NCBI RefSeq assembly: GCF_022867795.2
Contig: NZ_CP107006.1
Span: 1,488,001 to 1,552,000, forward strand
From: Chitinophaga horti
GTDB taxonomy: Bacteria > Bacteroidota > Bacteroidia > Chitinophagales > Chitinophagaceae
Length of the DNA: 64,000 bases
Direction: 5' to 3'
Under the pieces are notes generated by a model. It ran no database searches, was not told the DNA's origin, and was given only the letters and a program-made list of their open reading frames with translations. Below are positions 15,797 through 25,098 of this stretch, in pieces (the stretch's first letter is position 1; each line of letters opens with the position of its first letter). The position numbers and the translations under genes are program-made.

Positions 15797-17269
15797 ATGA
15801 GACTCTCCATTGAGCGCCAGAGTACCAGGATATACCCGGACATGAAGCGTGTAGTTGCACGCTTCTTTTATAACGGTGAACCAAGGGCAAAGGCGATCAT
15901 TCAAAAGGTGCTGGAGATGAATGATCAGCAGGTAGATGTGATCATCACCCCGATACTCCGTGAATTTTCGAAGCGCCATCGCAACATTACGCGAATCTTC
16001 GAGCGCCATTGCGACAAACTTAAGAACGTTTTTACATCCATGAAGATCGATATGAGCAGCCTTTCGTACAAGCGAAGGCTGCTCATCGGATCTTACTTCA
16101 CCAACGAATACTCCATTGAATCGGCTGCCTTCTTTAATCCTTCCATCGTGGAAGATGTGGACCAGAGTGGGTTAGAGGAAGGTGAAAAGCGGGTGATCAT
16201 CAGCTTCAGGGCGGTAGGTGAAGGCCACGTATCCTCCATCGTGTTCCGCCGCGGGTTGATAGATAAGTTTAACAACGTTTCGTTTGTGCCTGCCGGTAGT
16301 TATGTAGATGAACCGGATATTGTCCGCAATTCTATTTACCAGAAAGAAACTTTCTTCCAGAACGCAGTATCCATCAAACTGCCCGACCCTATCATGCGTG
16401 AGGTGCAGGACAAGCTGCCCGAAAACTTCGAGTACGTCGCCCTCAAACAGGTGATCCGCGAAATGCAGCAGCGTTACCAGGTCGACCATGTGCTGAAGAA
16501 AAGCCTTGAGCGCCTGTTGTGGCTCGCCGACTCTTACTACGAGATCAACTTTTCGCTGGATACGGATATCTCCGACCGTGTGATTTTCCCTTATTCTGAT
16601 GCGGAAAGCCGTGGTATTGAGGATGCCCGTTTCGTACGCTACACCAACGAAAAAGGAGAGGTGCGCTTCTACGCCACTTACACTGCCTTCGACGGGGTAA
16701 CGATCCAGCCGAAACTGCTCGTCACCAAAGACTTCTATCACTTCAACATTATGCCGCTCTACGGCGAAGGCGCACAGAATAAAAACCTGGCACTGTTCCC
16801 CCGCAAGATCAACGGCAAATACGCGATGCTCTCCCGCATCGACGGTATCAACAACTACATTATGTACTCCGACCGGATCAACATCTGGGAAAATCCGCAG
16901 ATCCTGCAAACACCGCGCTACCCCTGGGAGCTGGTGCAGATGGGCAACTGTGGCTCACCGATAGAGACAGAGGAAGGATGGTTGCTGATCTCCCACGGCG
17001 TTGGACCTATGCGTACTTATTGCATCGGCGTCAGCCTGCTGGACATTAACGATCCGCAAAAGGAAATCGGCCGCCTGCGCGAACCGCTGGTGATCCCAAA
17101 TAAGGACGAGCGTGAAGGATATGTTCCCAACGTGCTGTACTCCTGCGGTTCCATGATCAACAACGATACACTGATCATCCCATACGGCCTGTCTGACTAC
17201 GCTTCGGGCTTCGCCAACGTTTCCTTAAAGAAGTTATTGAATAAGATTAAAGAGGATGGTTTAGGATAA
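15797..17269 (+). CDS. GH130 family glycoside phosphorylase/hydrolase
   Basis: 490 residues. The C-terminal two thirds form the five-bladed beta-propeller of GH130 (PYSDAESRGIEDARFVRYTNEKGEVRFYATYTAFDG, NLALFPRKINGKYAMLSRIDG, WELVQMGNCGSPIETEEGWLLISHG, GYVPNVLYSCG, IPYGLSDYASGFANVSL). The E-D in IEDAR corresponds to the family's catalytic-acid region. The first about 190 residues are an N-terminal extension, as in larger GH130 members. Characterised GH130 enzymes act on beta-mannosidic links; this subfamily's substrate is not known to me. No signal peptide, so intracellular. It starts 26 bases after glgC and overlaps the convergent GT4 gene by 9 bases. Confidence 0.87.
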   Translation: MRLSIERQSTRIYPDMKRVVARFFYNGEPRAKAIIQKVLEMNDQQVDVIITPILREFSKRHRNITRIFERHCDKLKNVFTSMKIDMSSLSYKRRLLIGSYFTNEYSIESAAFFNPSIVEDVDQSGLEEGEKRVIISFRAVGEGHVSSIVFRRGLIDKFNNVSFVPAGSYVDEPDIVRNSIYQKETFFQNAVSIKLPDPIMREVQDKLPENFEYVALKQVIREMQQRYQVDHVLKKSLERLLWLADSYYEINFSLDTDISDRVIFPYSDAESRGIEDARFVRYTNEKGEVRFYATYTAFDGVTIQPKLLVTKDFYHFNIMPLYGEGAQNKNLALFPRKINGKYAMLSRIDGINNYIMYSDRINIWENPQILQTPRYPWELVQMGNCGSPIETEEGWLLISHGVGPMRTYCIGVSLLDINDPQKEIGRLREPLVIPNKDEREGYVPNVLYSCGSMINNDTLIIPYGLSDYASGFANVSLKKLLNKIKEDGLG

Positions 17270-18271
17270 GATTTGCTGGTACACGGCAATGTAGTCCTCT
17301 ACCATTTTCTCCCGGCTGAACTTAGCGGCTGCATGCTCCCGGCAGTGCGGTCGCTGAATGCTGCCCAGTTGTGCCACCGCCGCTACGGCTTCGTCCTCCG
17401 AACTAACGAGAAAGCCTGTACGCTCATGCGCTATTAACTCGGGCATAGATCCGCGGTTGTAGGCGATAACGGGCGTACCGCATAACATCGACTCGGCTAC
17501 GCTCAGGCCGAAAGGTTCCTCAAAATGGATGGGATGCAACAGTGCGAGGGCGTTGCCCAGTAACTTGTTACGCATGTCCGGTCCGGCAGCGCCTACATAC
17601 TGCACCTGTTCATTGTCTATTAAGGGTTCCACCTGTTCGCGGAAGTAACCCGCGTCCTGAACAATGCCTGCAATGATGATACGTTTGCCGCTTTTAACCG
17701 CAATGCGCACCGCATCTGCCGTGCCTTTGTGCGGATGGATGCGGCCGAAATACAGCAGGTAATCGTCATCCGGCTTTTCCACGAAGGTGAAGGTGTTTAC
17801 ATCCAGACCATTATACACCGTGGCCGCGTAATGCAGCGAAGGATGCCGGTCGCTTTCACTGATGGAAACGTAGTGGTTGTTGCCGTTAAACCGCTGGTAC
17901 ACCGGTAATATCTTTTCGGACGAAAACCCGTGAATGGTAGTCACCATCGGTGTTTTCACAAAAGGGGTGTAGGTGAGGGGCAGGAAGTCGAAGTGATTGT
18001 GCAGGATGTCGAACTGCCGCGCATGTTCCATAAAGTGGCTGATGTGGAGGCACTCCAGCACTTTAGCGTCCTGGTTGCGGTCTTCTTCATAACCGCGGGG
18101 GCAAATGGAATATAAGGTGCCAGCTGTCTGGGAGTCGCCGGTAGCAAACAGGCTTACGTCAAAGCCTTTTGCCACCAGCCCTTCCGCAACATTGGAGGCT
18201 ACCTGTTCCCAGGGACCATAATGTTGCGGAGGGGTGCGCCAGGCCACTGGCGCGAGGATGGCTATTTTCAT
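17261..18271 (-). CDS. glycosyltransferase family 4
   Basis: 336 residues from the ATG at 18271 (MKIAILAPVAWRTPPQHYGPWE), chosen over the longer frame to 18463 because the latter reads through the upstream gene's end. The GT-B fold is clear: donor-domain LLYFGRIHPHKGTADAVRIA, and the E-x7-E motif in FEEPFGLSVAESMLCGTPVIAYNRGSMPEL. It probably uses a nucleotide-sugar donor. It is second in a two-gene operon, 17 bases after the GT4 fusion gene. Confidence 0.9.
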   Translation of the reverse strand: MKIAILAPVAWRTPPQHYGPWEQVASNVAEGLVAKGFDVSLFATGDSQTAGTLYSICPRGYEEDRNQDAKVLECLHISHFMEHARQFDILHNHFDFLPLTYTPFVKTPMVTTIHGFSSEKILPVYQRFNGNNHYVSISESDRHPSLHYAATVYNGLDVNTFTFVEKPDDDYLLYFGRIHPHKGTADAVRIAVKSGKRIIIAGIVQDAGYFREQVEPLIDNEQVQYVGAAGPDMRNKLLGNALALLHPIHFEEPFGLSVAESMLCGTPVIAYNRGSMPELIAHERTGFLVSSEDEAVAAVAQLGSIQRPHCREHAAAKFSREKMVEDYIAVYQQILS

Positions 18272-18288
18272 AGAATGTATCTCGTCTC

Positions 18289-20574
18289 TTAACTGATCTT
18301 GCTGCTCAACACACTGGCGGTAATGAGCGTAGTTTGCACCGGTTTTTCCTGGCGCAGTGCTTCTGCTTCTTTTAATACGGAAAGGTGGGAAATGAGGTAC
18401 GCTAATGTGCTTTCTGCTCCCTGGTTCCGGTTGATGCTGCCTTGTTGCAGGCCATCGCAGCAACCATGCGTTTCGCTGTCATACAGCGGTACGCGCAGGG
18501 AATTCTCTCCCAGGAACCAACGATAAGCGGTATACATTTTTTCCAGGTGATCGCGCTCGTTGCTCACCGCGTAGGCTTGCTGGTAAAGCAATACCATCGC
18601 CATGGTCTCGATCGCCTGCTGGTCGTATTTCGGACTGCATTTGCCGGGTTGGTGCCAGCCATCGTTGCCTACCGGCGTAAGATAGCCGTCGCACATGGTG
18701 ATCTGCTCCAGGAATTCGATGCTTTCCATGGCTATGCGGTACGTTCTTTCATCGCCGGTTACTTCATATGCATGCAGCAGCGCCAGTGGCAGAATGCCGT
18801 TATCGTAGCTCATATTGTATTCAAACCAGCGCCAGTCGTCGGTGTGGTTGCGGTCGTAGCTATCCAGCAAAGGCTGGATCAAAATATCCAACAGTTTAAA
18901 CATGCCTTCGTCAGTAGGGTGATAGGCCAGGTAGTGACTTACACCGATGGCCGCATTGGCCCGACCACGCAGGTGTTCCATGGTGGCGAAGTGTTGGGTA
19001 GAGCGGTGGAACAGTTCCTGTGCAAACTCGCGGTAAGAGTTGTTAGGCGCGAATCGCACCAGGTAACCCAAAGCCCACACCGTGCGACCGAAGCTATCTT
19101 CAGAACCTACTTCATCGAGGTACTGGCGGCTAAAGCTCAGGAAGTTGCGGAAGTTACCGTCCTCCCGCTGCATGTATTGGATGAAGCTCAGGTAGGTGGT
19201 AATCAGTTCCAGCGATTCTTTATTCCGGCGGTAGTGTTGTGCCATCAGCATCATCATCAGCGCGCGGGAGTTATCGTCCAGGCAATAACCTTCCTTCAGG
19301 TTGGGAATGCCATATTTGGCATGTTGAACAATTCCGGTGTCGTCTGTAAGCCTGCGTATATGCGACAGGTTTAGCGGAGATATATTCGTGATATCTGGTA
19401 TCGGCTTGGTGTTTACCACGGTTGGGCGTGGTGTAGCCAGTATTTTACGGGCCAGCTGGCGGTAACGGGCACCCATCTGTGACCATTGCAGCTTTTTACC
19501 GTAGGTAGCCGAGTTTTGCTTCAGCTCCCGCAATTTGCCAGGCGTATCCAGCAAATCGTTTACGCACTTGGCCAGCTGCTGACTGTTCTTAAAGTCGAAC
19601 AGCAGTCCGCGATCGTTGGCCAGCAGTTCTTTCGCATACCAGTAAGGTGTAGAGATCACTGCCGATCCTGCGCCTAGCGCGTAGGTGAGCGTACCGCTGG
19701 TAATCTGTGCTTCGCTGAGGTACGGTGTTACGTAAATATCGCAGCAGGTAAGATAGGCGAACAGTTCTTTCTCTGACAGGAAGCGGTTGAGGAACAGCAC
19801 ATGGTTCTCGAGTTGCAGATCTTCCACCATCTTCTGCAGGCTGTCGCGGTACTCGTCGCCTGCATGGCGCAGTACGGCCGGGTGCGTTGCACCTGCTACT
19901 ATATATAATACGTCCGGATGTTTTTCAATCACTGCCGGCAGTGCCTGTATCACCGTTTCTATGCCCTTGTTGCGGCTCAGCAGACCGAAAGTAAATATCA
20001 GCTTACGCTTTAAAGTGTTTGATACCAGGTATTGTTGCGGATTGGTGAGTTCCGAAAAGTCGGGCACGCCATGTTCGATCAGCTGCACTTTTTCAGAAGA
20101 TACACCATATATATTCACCAGGAAGTCGATGGCCAACTGGCTCATCACCACGATGCGCGAAGCGCGCTGGGCAATTTCACGTACGATTGACTTCTGGATA
20201 AATGATGGTTCTTTTAATACCGTATGGAAGGTTACGAAGAAAGGAATCTCCAGCGCATGCAGCAACGGCAGCAGGTAAACGCCATTGTCGCCCCCGAAAA
20301 TGCCAAATTCATGCTGCACGATGCAGATGTCGGCCCCGCTCTGGTTAATAAAGCGCGCCGCTTCATGATAATCCTCCAGGTGTTGCTGCCGTATTACATG
20401 CTCCACCTCCGACGGGTAATCATATTTCTGATCGCTGTCGTTGATGGCTATAACGGCCACTTCCGGTTTCTCTTCTTTACTTCCGCAAGCCACCATGGAT
20501 TGCACCAGGTGATTGGTAAACGTGGCGATCCCGCATTCTCTGGGAGGATAAGAGGCAATGTACGCTATCTTCAT
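18289..20574 (-). CDS. GT4 glycosyltransferase fused to an (alpha/alpha) toroid domain
   Basis: 761 residues. Residues 1 to about 380 are a GT4 transferase (IASYPPRECGIATFTNHL, FTFGLLSRNKGIETVIQALP, TPYLSEAQITSGTLTYALGAG). Residues about 400-750 are all-helical with repeated aromatic and acidic motifs (EGYCLDDNSRALMMMLMAQHYRR, DGNFRNFLSF, EDSFGRTVWALGYL, DDWRWFEYNMSYDNGILPLALL, DGWHQPGKCSPKYDQQAIETMAMVLLYQQ), the pattern of an (alpha/alpha)6 glycosidase-like toroid. One polypeptide could both transfer and trim or bind a glycan (inference). First gene of the leftward GT operon. Confidence 0.88.
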   Translation of the reverse strand: MKIAYIASYPPRECGIATFTNHLVQSMVACGSKEEKPEVAVIAINDSDQKYDYPSEVEHVIRQQHLEDYHEAARFINQSGADICIVQHEFGIFGGDNGVYLLPLLHALEIPFFVTFHTVLKEPSFIQKSIVREIAQRASRIVVMSQLAIDFLVNIYGVSSEKVQLIEHGVPDFSELTNPQQYLVSNTLKRKLIFTFGLLSRNKGIETVIQALPAVIEKHPDVLYIVAGATHPAVLRHAGDEYRDSLQKMVEDLQLENHVLFLNRFLSEKELFAYLTCCDIYVTPYLSEAQITSGTLTYALGAGSAVISTPYWYAKELLANDRGLLFDFKNSQQLAKCVNDLLDTPGKLRELKQNSATYGKKLQWSQMGARYRQLARKILATPRPTVVNTKPIPDITNISPLNLSHIRRLTDDTGIVQHAKYGIPNLKEGYCLDDNSRALMMMLMAQHYRRNKESLELITTYLSFIQYMQREDGNFRNFLSFSRQYLDEVGSEDSFGRTVWALGYLVRFAPNNSYREFAQELFHRSTQHFATMEHLRGRANAAIGVSHYLAYHPTDEGMFKLLDILIQPLLDSYDRNHTDDWRWFEYNMSYDNGILPLALLHAYEVTGDERTYRIAMESIEFLEQITMCDGYLTPVGNDGWHQPGKCSPKYDQQAIETMAMVLLYQQAYAVSNERDHLEKMYTAYRWFLGENSLRVPLYDSETHGCCDGLQQGSINRNQGAESTLAYLISHLSVLKEAEALRQEKPVQTTLITASVLSSKIS

Positions 20575-20775
20575 ATAATTCGGTTTATGGTATTACTTGT
20601 GTCTGTTTCAGGTTTTTAGGGGCAGGGGTGGTCATTCCCGGACAGGATATATTGACAAAAAGCCAGCCATTCACTATTTCATAATGTATTGCGACTGTAA
20701 GATGTGGACGATGTGTGGAGCAACTGTGAAAAATAACCGGCAAACAGTGGATTGGCACACTCAGCCAAAAAATGC

Positions 20776-20804
20776 TTGTTCCACCATCAAAATCCCTAAA
20801 TTCG
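20776..20804 (+). promoter_or_regulatory. candidate promoter of bshC
   Basis: TTG at 20776-20778 and TAAATTCG at 20797-20804, with an 18-base spacer, resemble the Bacteroidota -33/-7 pair (TTTG ... TAnnTTTG). They lie 32 bases before the bshC start. Confidence 0.45.
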
Positions 20805-20835
20805 TGCATTCATTTTTTGATCCACATACGCAATT

Positions 20836-22434
20836 ATGAAGCAGGGCGTTCATCATATACCTTATAGTGAGACGGGTTTTTTTAGTCAGTTGGTAGCCGA
20901 TTTCCTGGCAGAACATCCCTCCATCAGGCCTTTTTATCAATATTCCCCGGTGAAGCCCGACTTCGAGGCGGCCATCCGGGCCAAAAGCACGCAGCCGCTC
21001 GACAGGGAACTGCTGGTAAAGGCGCTGACCGTACAATATAGCCAGCTGGAGCAGGACGAGCAGGTAAAAGCCAATATTCAATTGCTGGGTCAGGCAGATA
21101 CGTATTCTGTTTGTACCGCACACCAGCCTAATATTTTCACAGGTTATCTTTATTTCATATGTAAGATCCTTCAGACCATCAAACTCGCGGGTGAGCTGAC
21201 AGCGCAGTTCCCGGGCAAACACTTCGTACCTGTTTATTATATGGGCAGTGAGGATGCCGATCTGGACGAGTTGGGGAGCATCTACCTCGGTAACGAAAAA
21301 CTTACCTGGAAAACCGACCAGGCAGGTGCCGTAGGCCGTATGAAGACGGACGGCCTGCAGCCGATGATCGACGGCATCATGAAACACGTCGGCTACGGCC
21401 CGCATGCCGCTGAGCTGAAGGAAATGCTCGACGAGGCCTACTTACATCACGAAAACATTCAGGAGGCTACTTTGTATCTCGTTAACCGCCTGTTCGGCCG
21501 TTACGGGCTGGTGGTGCTGGTGCCGGATACTCCGTTGTTCAAGCAGCAGATCAAACATGTGTTAAAGGAAGAACTCTGGCAGCAATCGTCTTACAAAGTA
21601 GTTTCCGCTACCACCGAGAAAATATTGCAGCATCATAAGGTACAGGCGTCGCCCCGGGAAATTAACCTGTTTTATCTCCAGGAAGGCTCCCGCGAACGTA
21701 TTGTAAAAGAGGGAGAGGTTTGGAAGGTGTTACATACGAACGTGGAGTTCAATGAGCAATCCCTGAAACGTGAGATTGACGAGCATCCTGAGCGCTTTAG
21801 CCCCAACGTTATTCTCCGCGGTATTCTGCAGGAAACGATCCTGCCAAACATCGCTTTCATCGGCGGTGGCGGCGAAATCGCTTATTGGGTGGAGCTGAAA
21901 GCGCTGTTCGGGCATCATAACGTGCCGTACCCGGTATTGCTGCTGCGTAATTCCTTTTTATGGGTAGATAAGTTTTCTGCCGAACGTTTGCAGAAGCTGA
22001 ACATCTCCATCACCGAGTTTTTCCAGGAAACAGAGTTGCTGATCAACAGTTTCGTGCTGAAGCATACCAACGCTAACCTGGTACTCAAAAAGGAATATGA
22101 CGATATCGAGATCCTGTTCGCCCAGATGGAAACCAAGGCGAAGAGCATCGACGTTACGCTGGTCGCCTCCGTGAATGCGGAGCTGAAAAAAGCCATGAAA
22201 TCGCTGGGTAAGATCGAACATAAGTTCCTGCGGGCAGAAAAGAAGAAGTTCGCCTGGCAGTCGGAGCAGATCCGTCAGCTGAAGGCGCGCCTGTTCCCCG
22301 GCAACTCGTTGCAGGAGCGGCGCGAGAACTTCCTGCCTTACTACGCCGAACATGGACCGGCATTCTTCGACCGGCTGCTGGAGGCGTTAACGCCTGTTAC
22401 GGACAAATTCTGTGTAATTACGGAGGAGGCTTAG
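20836..22434 (+). CDS. bshC: bacillithiol synthase, cysteine-adding enzyme
   Basis: 532 residues, the usual BshC length. Diagnostic segments are SVCTAHQPNIFTGYLYFICKILQTIKLA, FVPVYYMGSEDADLDELGSIYLGNEKLTW, PNIAFIGGGGEIAYWVELK and a coiled-coil near residues 390-480. It adds Cys to GlcN-malate to finish bacillithiol, the low-molecular-weight thiol in this phylum. bshA and bshB are not in the window. Confidence 0.95.
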   Translation: MKQGVHHIPYSETGFFSQLVADFLAEHPSIRPFYQYSPVKPDFEAAIRAKSTQPLDRELLVKALTVQYSQLEQDEQVKANIQLLGQADTYSVCTAHQPNIFTGYLYFICKILQTIKLAGELTAQFPGKHFVPVYYMGSEDADLDELGSIYLGNEKLTWKTDQAGAVGRMKTDGLQPMIDGIMKHVGYGPHAAELKEMLDEAYLHHENIQEATLYLVNRLFGRYGLVVLVPDTPLFKQQIKHVLKEELWQQSSYKVVSATTEKILQHHKVQASPREINLFYLQEGSRERIVKEGEVWKVLHTNVEFNEQSLKREIDEHPERFSPNVILRGILQETILPNIAFIGGGGEIAYWVELKALFGHHNVPYPVLLLRNSFLWVDKFSAERLQKLNISITEFFQETELLINSFVLKHTNANLVLKKEYDDIEILFAQMETKAKSIDVTLVASVNAELKKAMKSLGKIEHKFLRAEKKKFAWQSEQIRQLKARLFPGNSLQERRENFLPYYAEHGPAFFDRLLEALTPVTDKFCVITEEA

Positions 22435-22451
22435 TCGTTAGGGCTGTTTGC

Positions 22452-22495
22452 CAACCATCACCCGACCATCACCCAACCATCACCCAACCATCCGA
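22452..22495. repeat. 11-bp period tandem array (4 units)
   Basis: CAACCATCACC, CGACCATCACC, CAACCATCACC and CAACCATCCGA, head to tail without gaps. The array lies in the convergent gap between the bshC stop (22434) and the FUSC stop (22512). Confidence 0.8.
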
Positions 22496-22511
22496 TCCGG
22501 GTTTGATCCGG

Positions 22512-24776
22512 CTATTTTCCGATACCAGCCAGCTTCACCGGTTCATGCAAGGCCTTCGCATGCACCGCCGCTTTCTTCATATCTTTTAGCACAGAATAGA
22601 TCGCATGTAGCTGATCACGCACGTGTTTGATCTCCAACAGCTCTTCCCGGGCGGGCGTATTGCCCTGTCCCTGGTTAATTTCCTCCTGGCGGGTGGCTAT
22701 TACCGTGTCAAGATGTGCTTCCAGCTCCTGGAACGCGCCGAGTTTCGGCATGTCTTCCAGGTGGCCGCCCGTGTTCATGAAATGTTCTACCTGGTCGATG
22801 ATCGTTACTATGTAGTCGGCAATAGCGCCGTACTCCACGCGTGGGTAACGTATCTGGTGCTGCAGGCCGTAGTGCGCCAGCTGCGCGATGTGGGAGGAAA
22901 AAGAGTGGCTCAACACCACGAAATGATATACTTCTGACCCGTTCTTCTGCTTATTCTTCGGCTCGGACAACATCCGCTGGAAGGCCGCCATGAGGTTGGC
23001 GGTACTCACATGCACGTCTTTACGCGCCAGTTTGTAATCTGTGAGGGAGAATGCCTGCCCGGTATACAACTTCATCACTTGGACAAAATACTGGCGGTTG
23101 GCGTGCAGCATCTTAAACATGTAATCGGGCAAAAAGCGGTATTCCCAGCTGGGCCAGAAGATGTAGTTGTACGTAAACGCCAGCGCGCCGCCGATGAGGG
23201 TATCTAATACCCGCAGACTGATATTCTGGAAGTCGGCAGGGTAGAGGAAGTGCAGCAGGAAAACGATAAACGGTGTCGTAAAGATCACGCTCACCGTATA
23301 ATTGTACGTCATAAAACTATACGAGCCGATAATACAGATCAGCATGATCACGAATATAGCCGTATGGTTTTGGGTGAGAAACAGCACGCCCACCGCGAAC
23401 AGTGCCCCGATGATCGTGCCGATCATACGCTGGTAACTGCGCGATTTGGTCATGCTGAAGCCCGGCTTCATGATCACCACGATCGTCAGCAGGATCCAGT
23501 AGGTGCGGCTGATGTCCAGGGCGTGGCCCAGCAGGTAACCGGTCACAATGGCCAGACTGGTACGTACGCCGTGCCGGAAGAGGTGCGAGTTAAAGGATAA
23601 GTTGTTACGGAAGGTTTCGAAGTCATAACGCTGGCGGGTCGTAAACTTCGACAGTTCAAGCTGCGGATCTATTTCTTCGTCTTTCACCCGCTCCAGCCTT
23701 GTAAGACGGTGCAGGTTGTAAATACGTTGCGCGATGTGCTGCAGGTTGTCCACTACGTTGCTGAGCGGCAGCAGCTTGATGCTTCGTTCGCGCAGCGTAG
23801 GCATGCTGTCGCGCAGGGCTTCTATCTCCCGTTTTACCTTTTCGATCTCCAGCTTCAGGTTCATTTTCGGCAGGGAGCGTTGTCCTGAGGCGACGGACAT
23901 CCCTATAGACTCCAGTTCCTCCGTTACCTGTAGTATCGTGCTGTGCAACTGGCTAAGCAGGGGCGTGCCTTTAAAGTTTTGCTGAAGGGAGGTGTAGTCA
24001 ATCTGTGAGGCCATGATCTCCTCCTGCATATCCACCATATGCAGGAAAATGAGCACCATACTTTTGCTTATACTCGTTGTACCCTGTTGGGCGGAACGCA
24101 TCTTCAGCAGCAGCTCGCGCACCGCTTCCTGCCGCTCGCTTACCAGTACTTGTTGGGCAAGTACAGCTTTATAGTTCTCGGTGATGTCAATGTCGTCCTT
24201 ATAAAAGTTCGCCCGCAGGCGCAGGTAGTCGGCCGTTTCCTGGATGCAGTCGCCCAGCGTTTGCTGTATCGTGAGGTAAGGGCGAATTTGCCAGAGCAGC
24301 AGTGCGAGCAGGGAGTACCATATACAGCCCGACAGTACCAGCAACGAGGCCTCCAGGGCTTTCGCCATGGGGTATTGCTCGCCAATCGTGGACACCATCA
24401 CCAGCAAACACCCGATCCCGATATTGCCGCCCCGGTTGCCATACACCAGTAACATTGCGAAGAAGAAGCTGCAAATAGCCACCCATCCTGCCGTTAGCCA
24501 CACATTGGAGGCTACCAGTCCGGTTACAAGGGCCGTAATAAAAATGAGTGTAGTGCTGATGAGCAGCCCGTTCCGCTTGTGTATGATCGTGCCTGGTACA
24601 TCGGCCAGGGCGGTACAAAGCGCGCCCATAGAAATGGCAATGCCCACGTCCAGGCGGCCCTGCAGCGCAAATATCACCGACGGAACAACAACGCTCAGGG
24701 ATACGCGCAACCCGTTGCTGAAATGGTAACTATAGAGAAATGCCTTTACTTCCTTGAGCCAACGTTCTGTCTGCAA
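22512..24776 (-). CDS. FUSC/YccS-type inner-membrane protein
   Basis: 754 residues in two membrane halves. The N-terminal block (RVSLSVVVPSVIFALQGRLDVGIAISMGALCTALADVPG and the helices to about residue 175) is followed by a cytoplasmic coiled region (about 180-400). A second block has HGVRTSLAIVTGYLLGHALDISRTYWILLTIVVIMKPGFSMTKSRSYQRMIGT-type sequence, the FUSC signature. The C-terminal 180 residues are cytoplasmic. Family members are aromatic-acid or aryl-polyene-type efflux components; the substrate here is unknown. Confidence 0.88.
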   Translation of the reverse strand: MQTERWLKEVKAFLYSYHFSNGLRVSLSVVVPSVIFALQGRLDVGIAISMGALCTALADVPGTIIHKRNGLLISTTLIFITALVTGLVASNVWLTAGWVAICSFFFAMLLVYGNRGGNIGIGCLLVMVSTIGEQYPMAKALEASLLVLSGCIWYSLLALLLWQIRPYLTIQQTLGDCIQETADYLRLRANFYKDDIDITENYKAVLAQQVLVSERQEAVRELLLKMRSAQQGTTSISKSMVLIFLHMVDMQEEIMASQIDYTSLQQNFKGTPLLSQLHSTILQVTEELESIGMSVASGQRSLPKMNLKLEIEKVKREIEALRDSMPTLRERSIKLLPLSNVVDNLQHIAQRIYNLHRLTRLERVKDEEIDPQLELSKFTTRQRYDFETFRNNLSFNSHLFRHGVRTSLAIVTGYLLGHALDISRTYWILLTIVVIMKPGFSMTKSRSYQRMIGTIIGALFAVGVLFLTQNHTAIFVIMLICIIGSYSFMTYNYTVSVIFTTPFIVFLLHFLYPADFQNISLRVLDTLIGGALAFTYNYIFWPSWEYRFLPDYMFKMLHANRQYFVQVMKLYTGQAFSLTDYKLARKDVHVSTANLMAAFQRMLSEPKNKQKNGSEVYHFVVLSHSFSSHIAQLAHYGLQHQIRYPRVEYGAIADYIVTIIDQVEHFMNTGGHLEDMPKLGAFQELEAHLDTVIATRQEEINQGQGNTPAREELLEIKHVRDQLHAIYSVLKDMKKAAVHAKALHEPVKLAGIGK

Positions 24777-25098
24777 ACGAATGAAATTGATTTAATTACA
24801 AAGGTACAATTAACTGCATTCCGAAAAGCGCAAATGATGTGCCCGTTCATCGCACTTCTTGCCTTATCTATCTTAAAAATATTAATTATCAGTCTATTAA
24901 GCCAGCACATAAAGCCTTATCAACAACTGTGCATAAAAAATCGGGCATCTTATCAGGGAGACGATTAAATTACGAATCCTTTTTAACCATACCTCGACAG
25001 AAAATCCTGCTAATCGCTTGGTTCCCAGGCCAATGGCTAATTTTAACGGGGGAATGGTTTAAAATTATATCTTTGACGGCTTATTTAAAAAAGGACCA
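24777..25098. other. 322-bp divergent intergenic region
   Basis: It separates the leftward FUSC gene from smc. AT-rich, with no ORF of coding character. The only element I can support is the -7 box of smc at 25068-25075. Confidence 0.5.
25068..25075 (+). promoter_or_regulatory. candidate smc promoter -7 element
   Basis: TATCTTTG is a perfect match to the Bacteroidota -7 consensus TAnnTTTG and lies 24 bases before the GTG start of smc. A clear -33 TTTG was not found at ideal spacing. Confidence 0.5.

Noticed and set aside
18442-19374. 310-codon plus-strand frame in the GT4 fusion gene
   Set aside because: Antisense shadow of the helical domain coding region.
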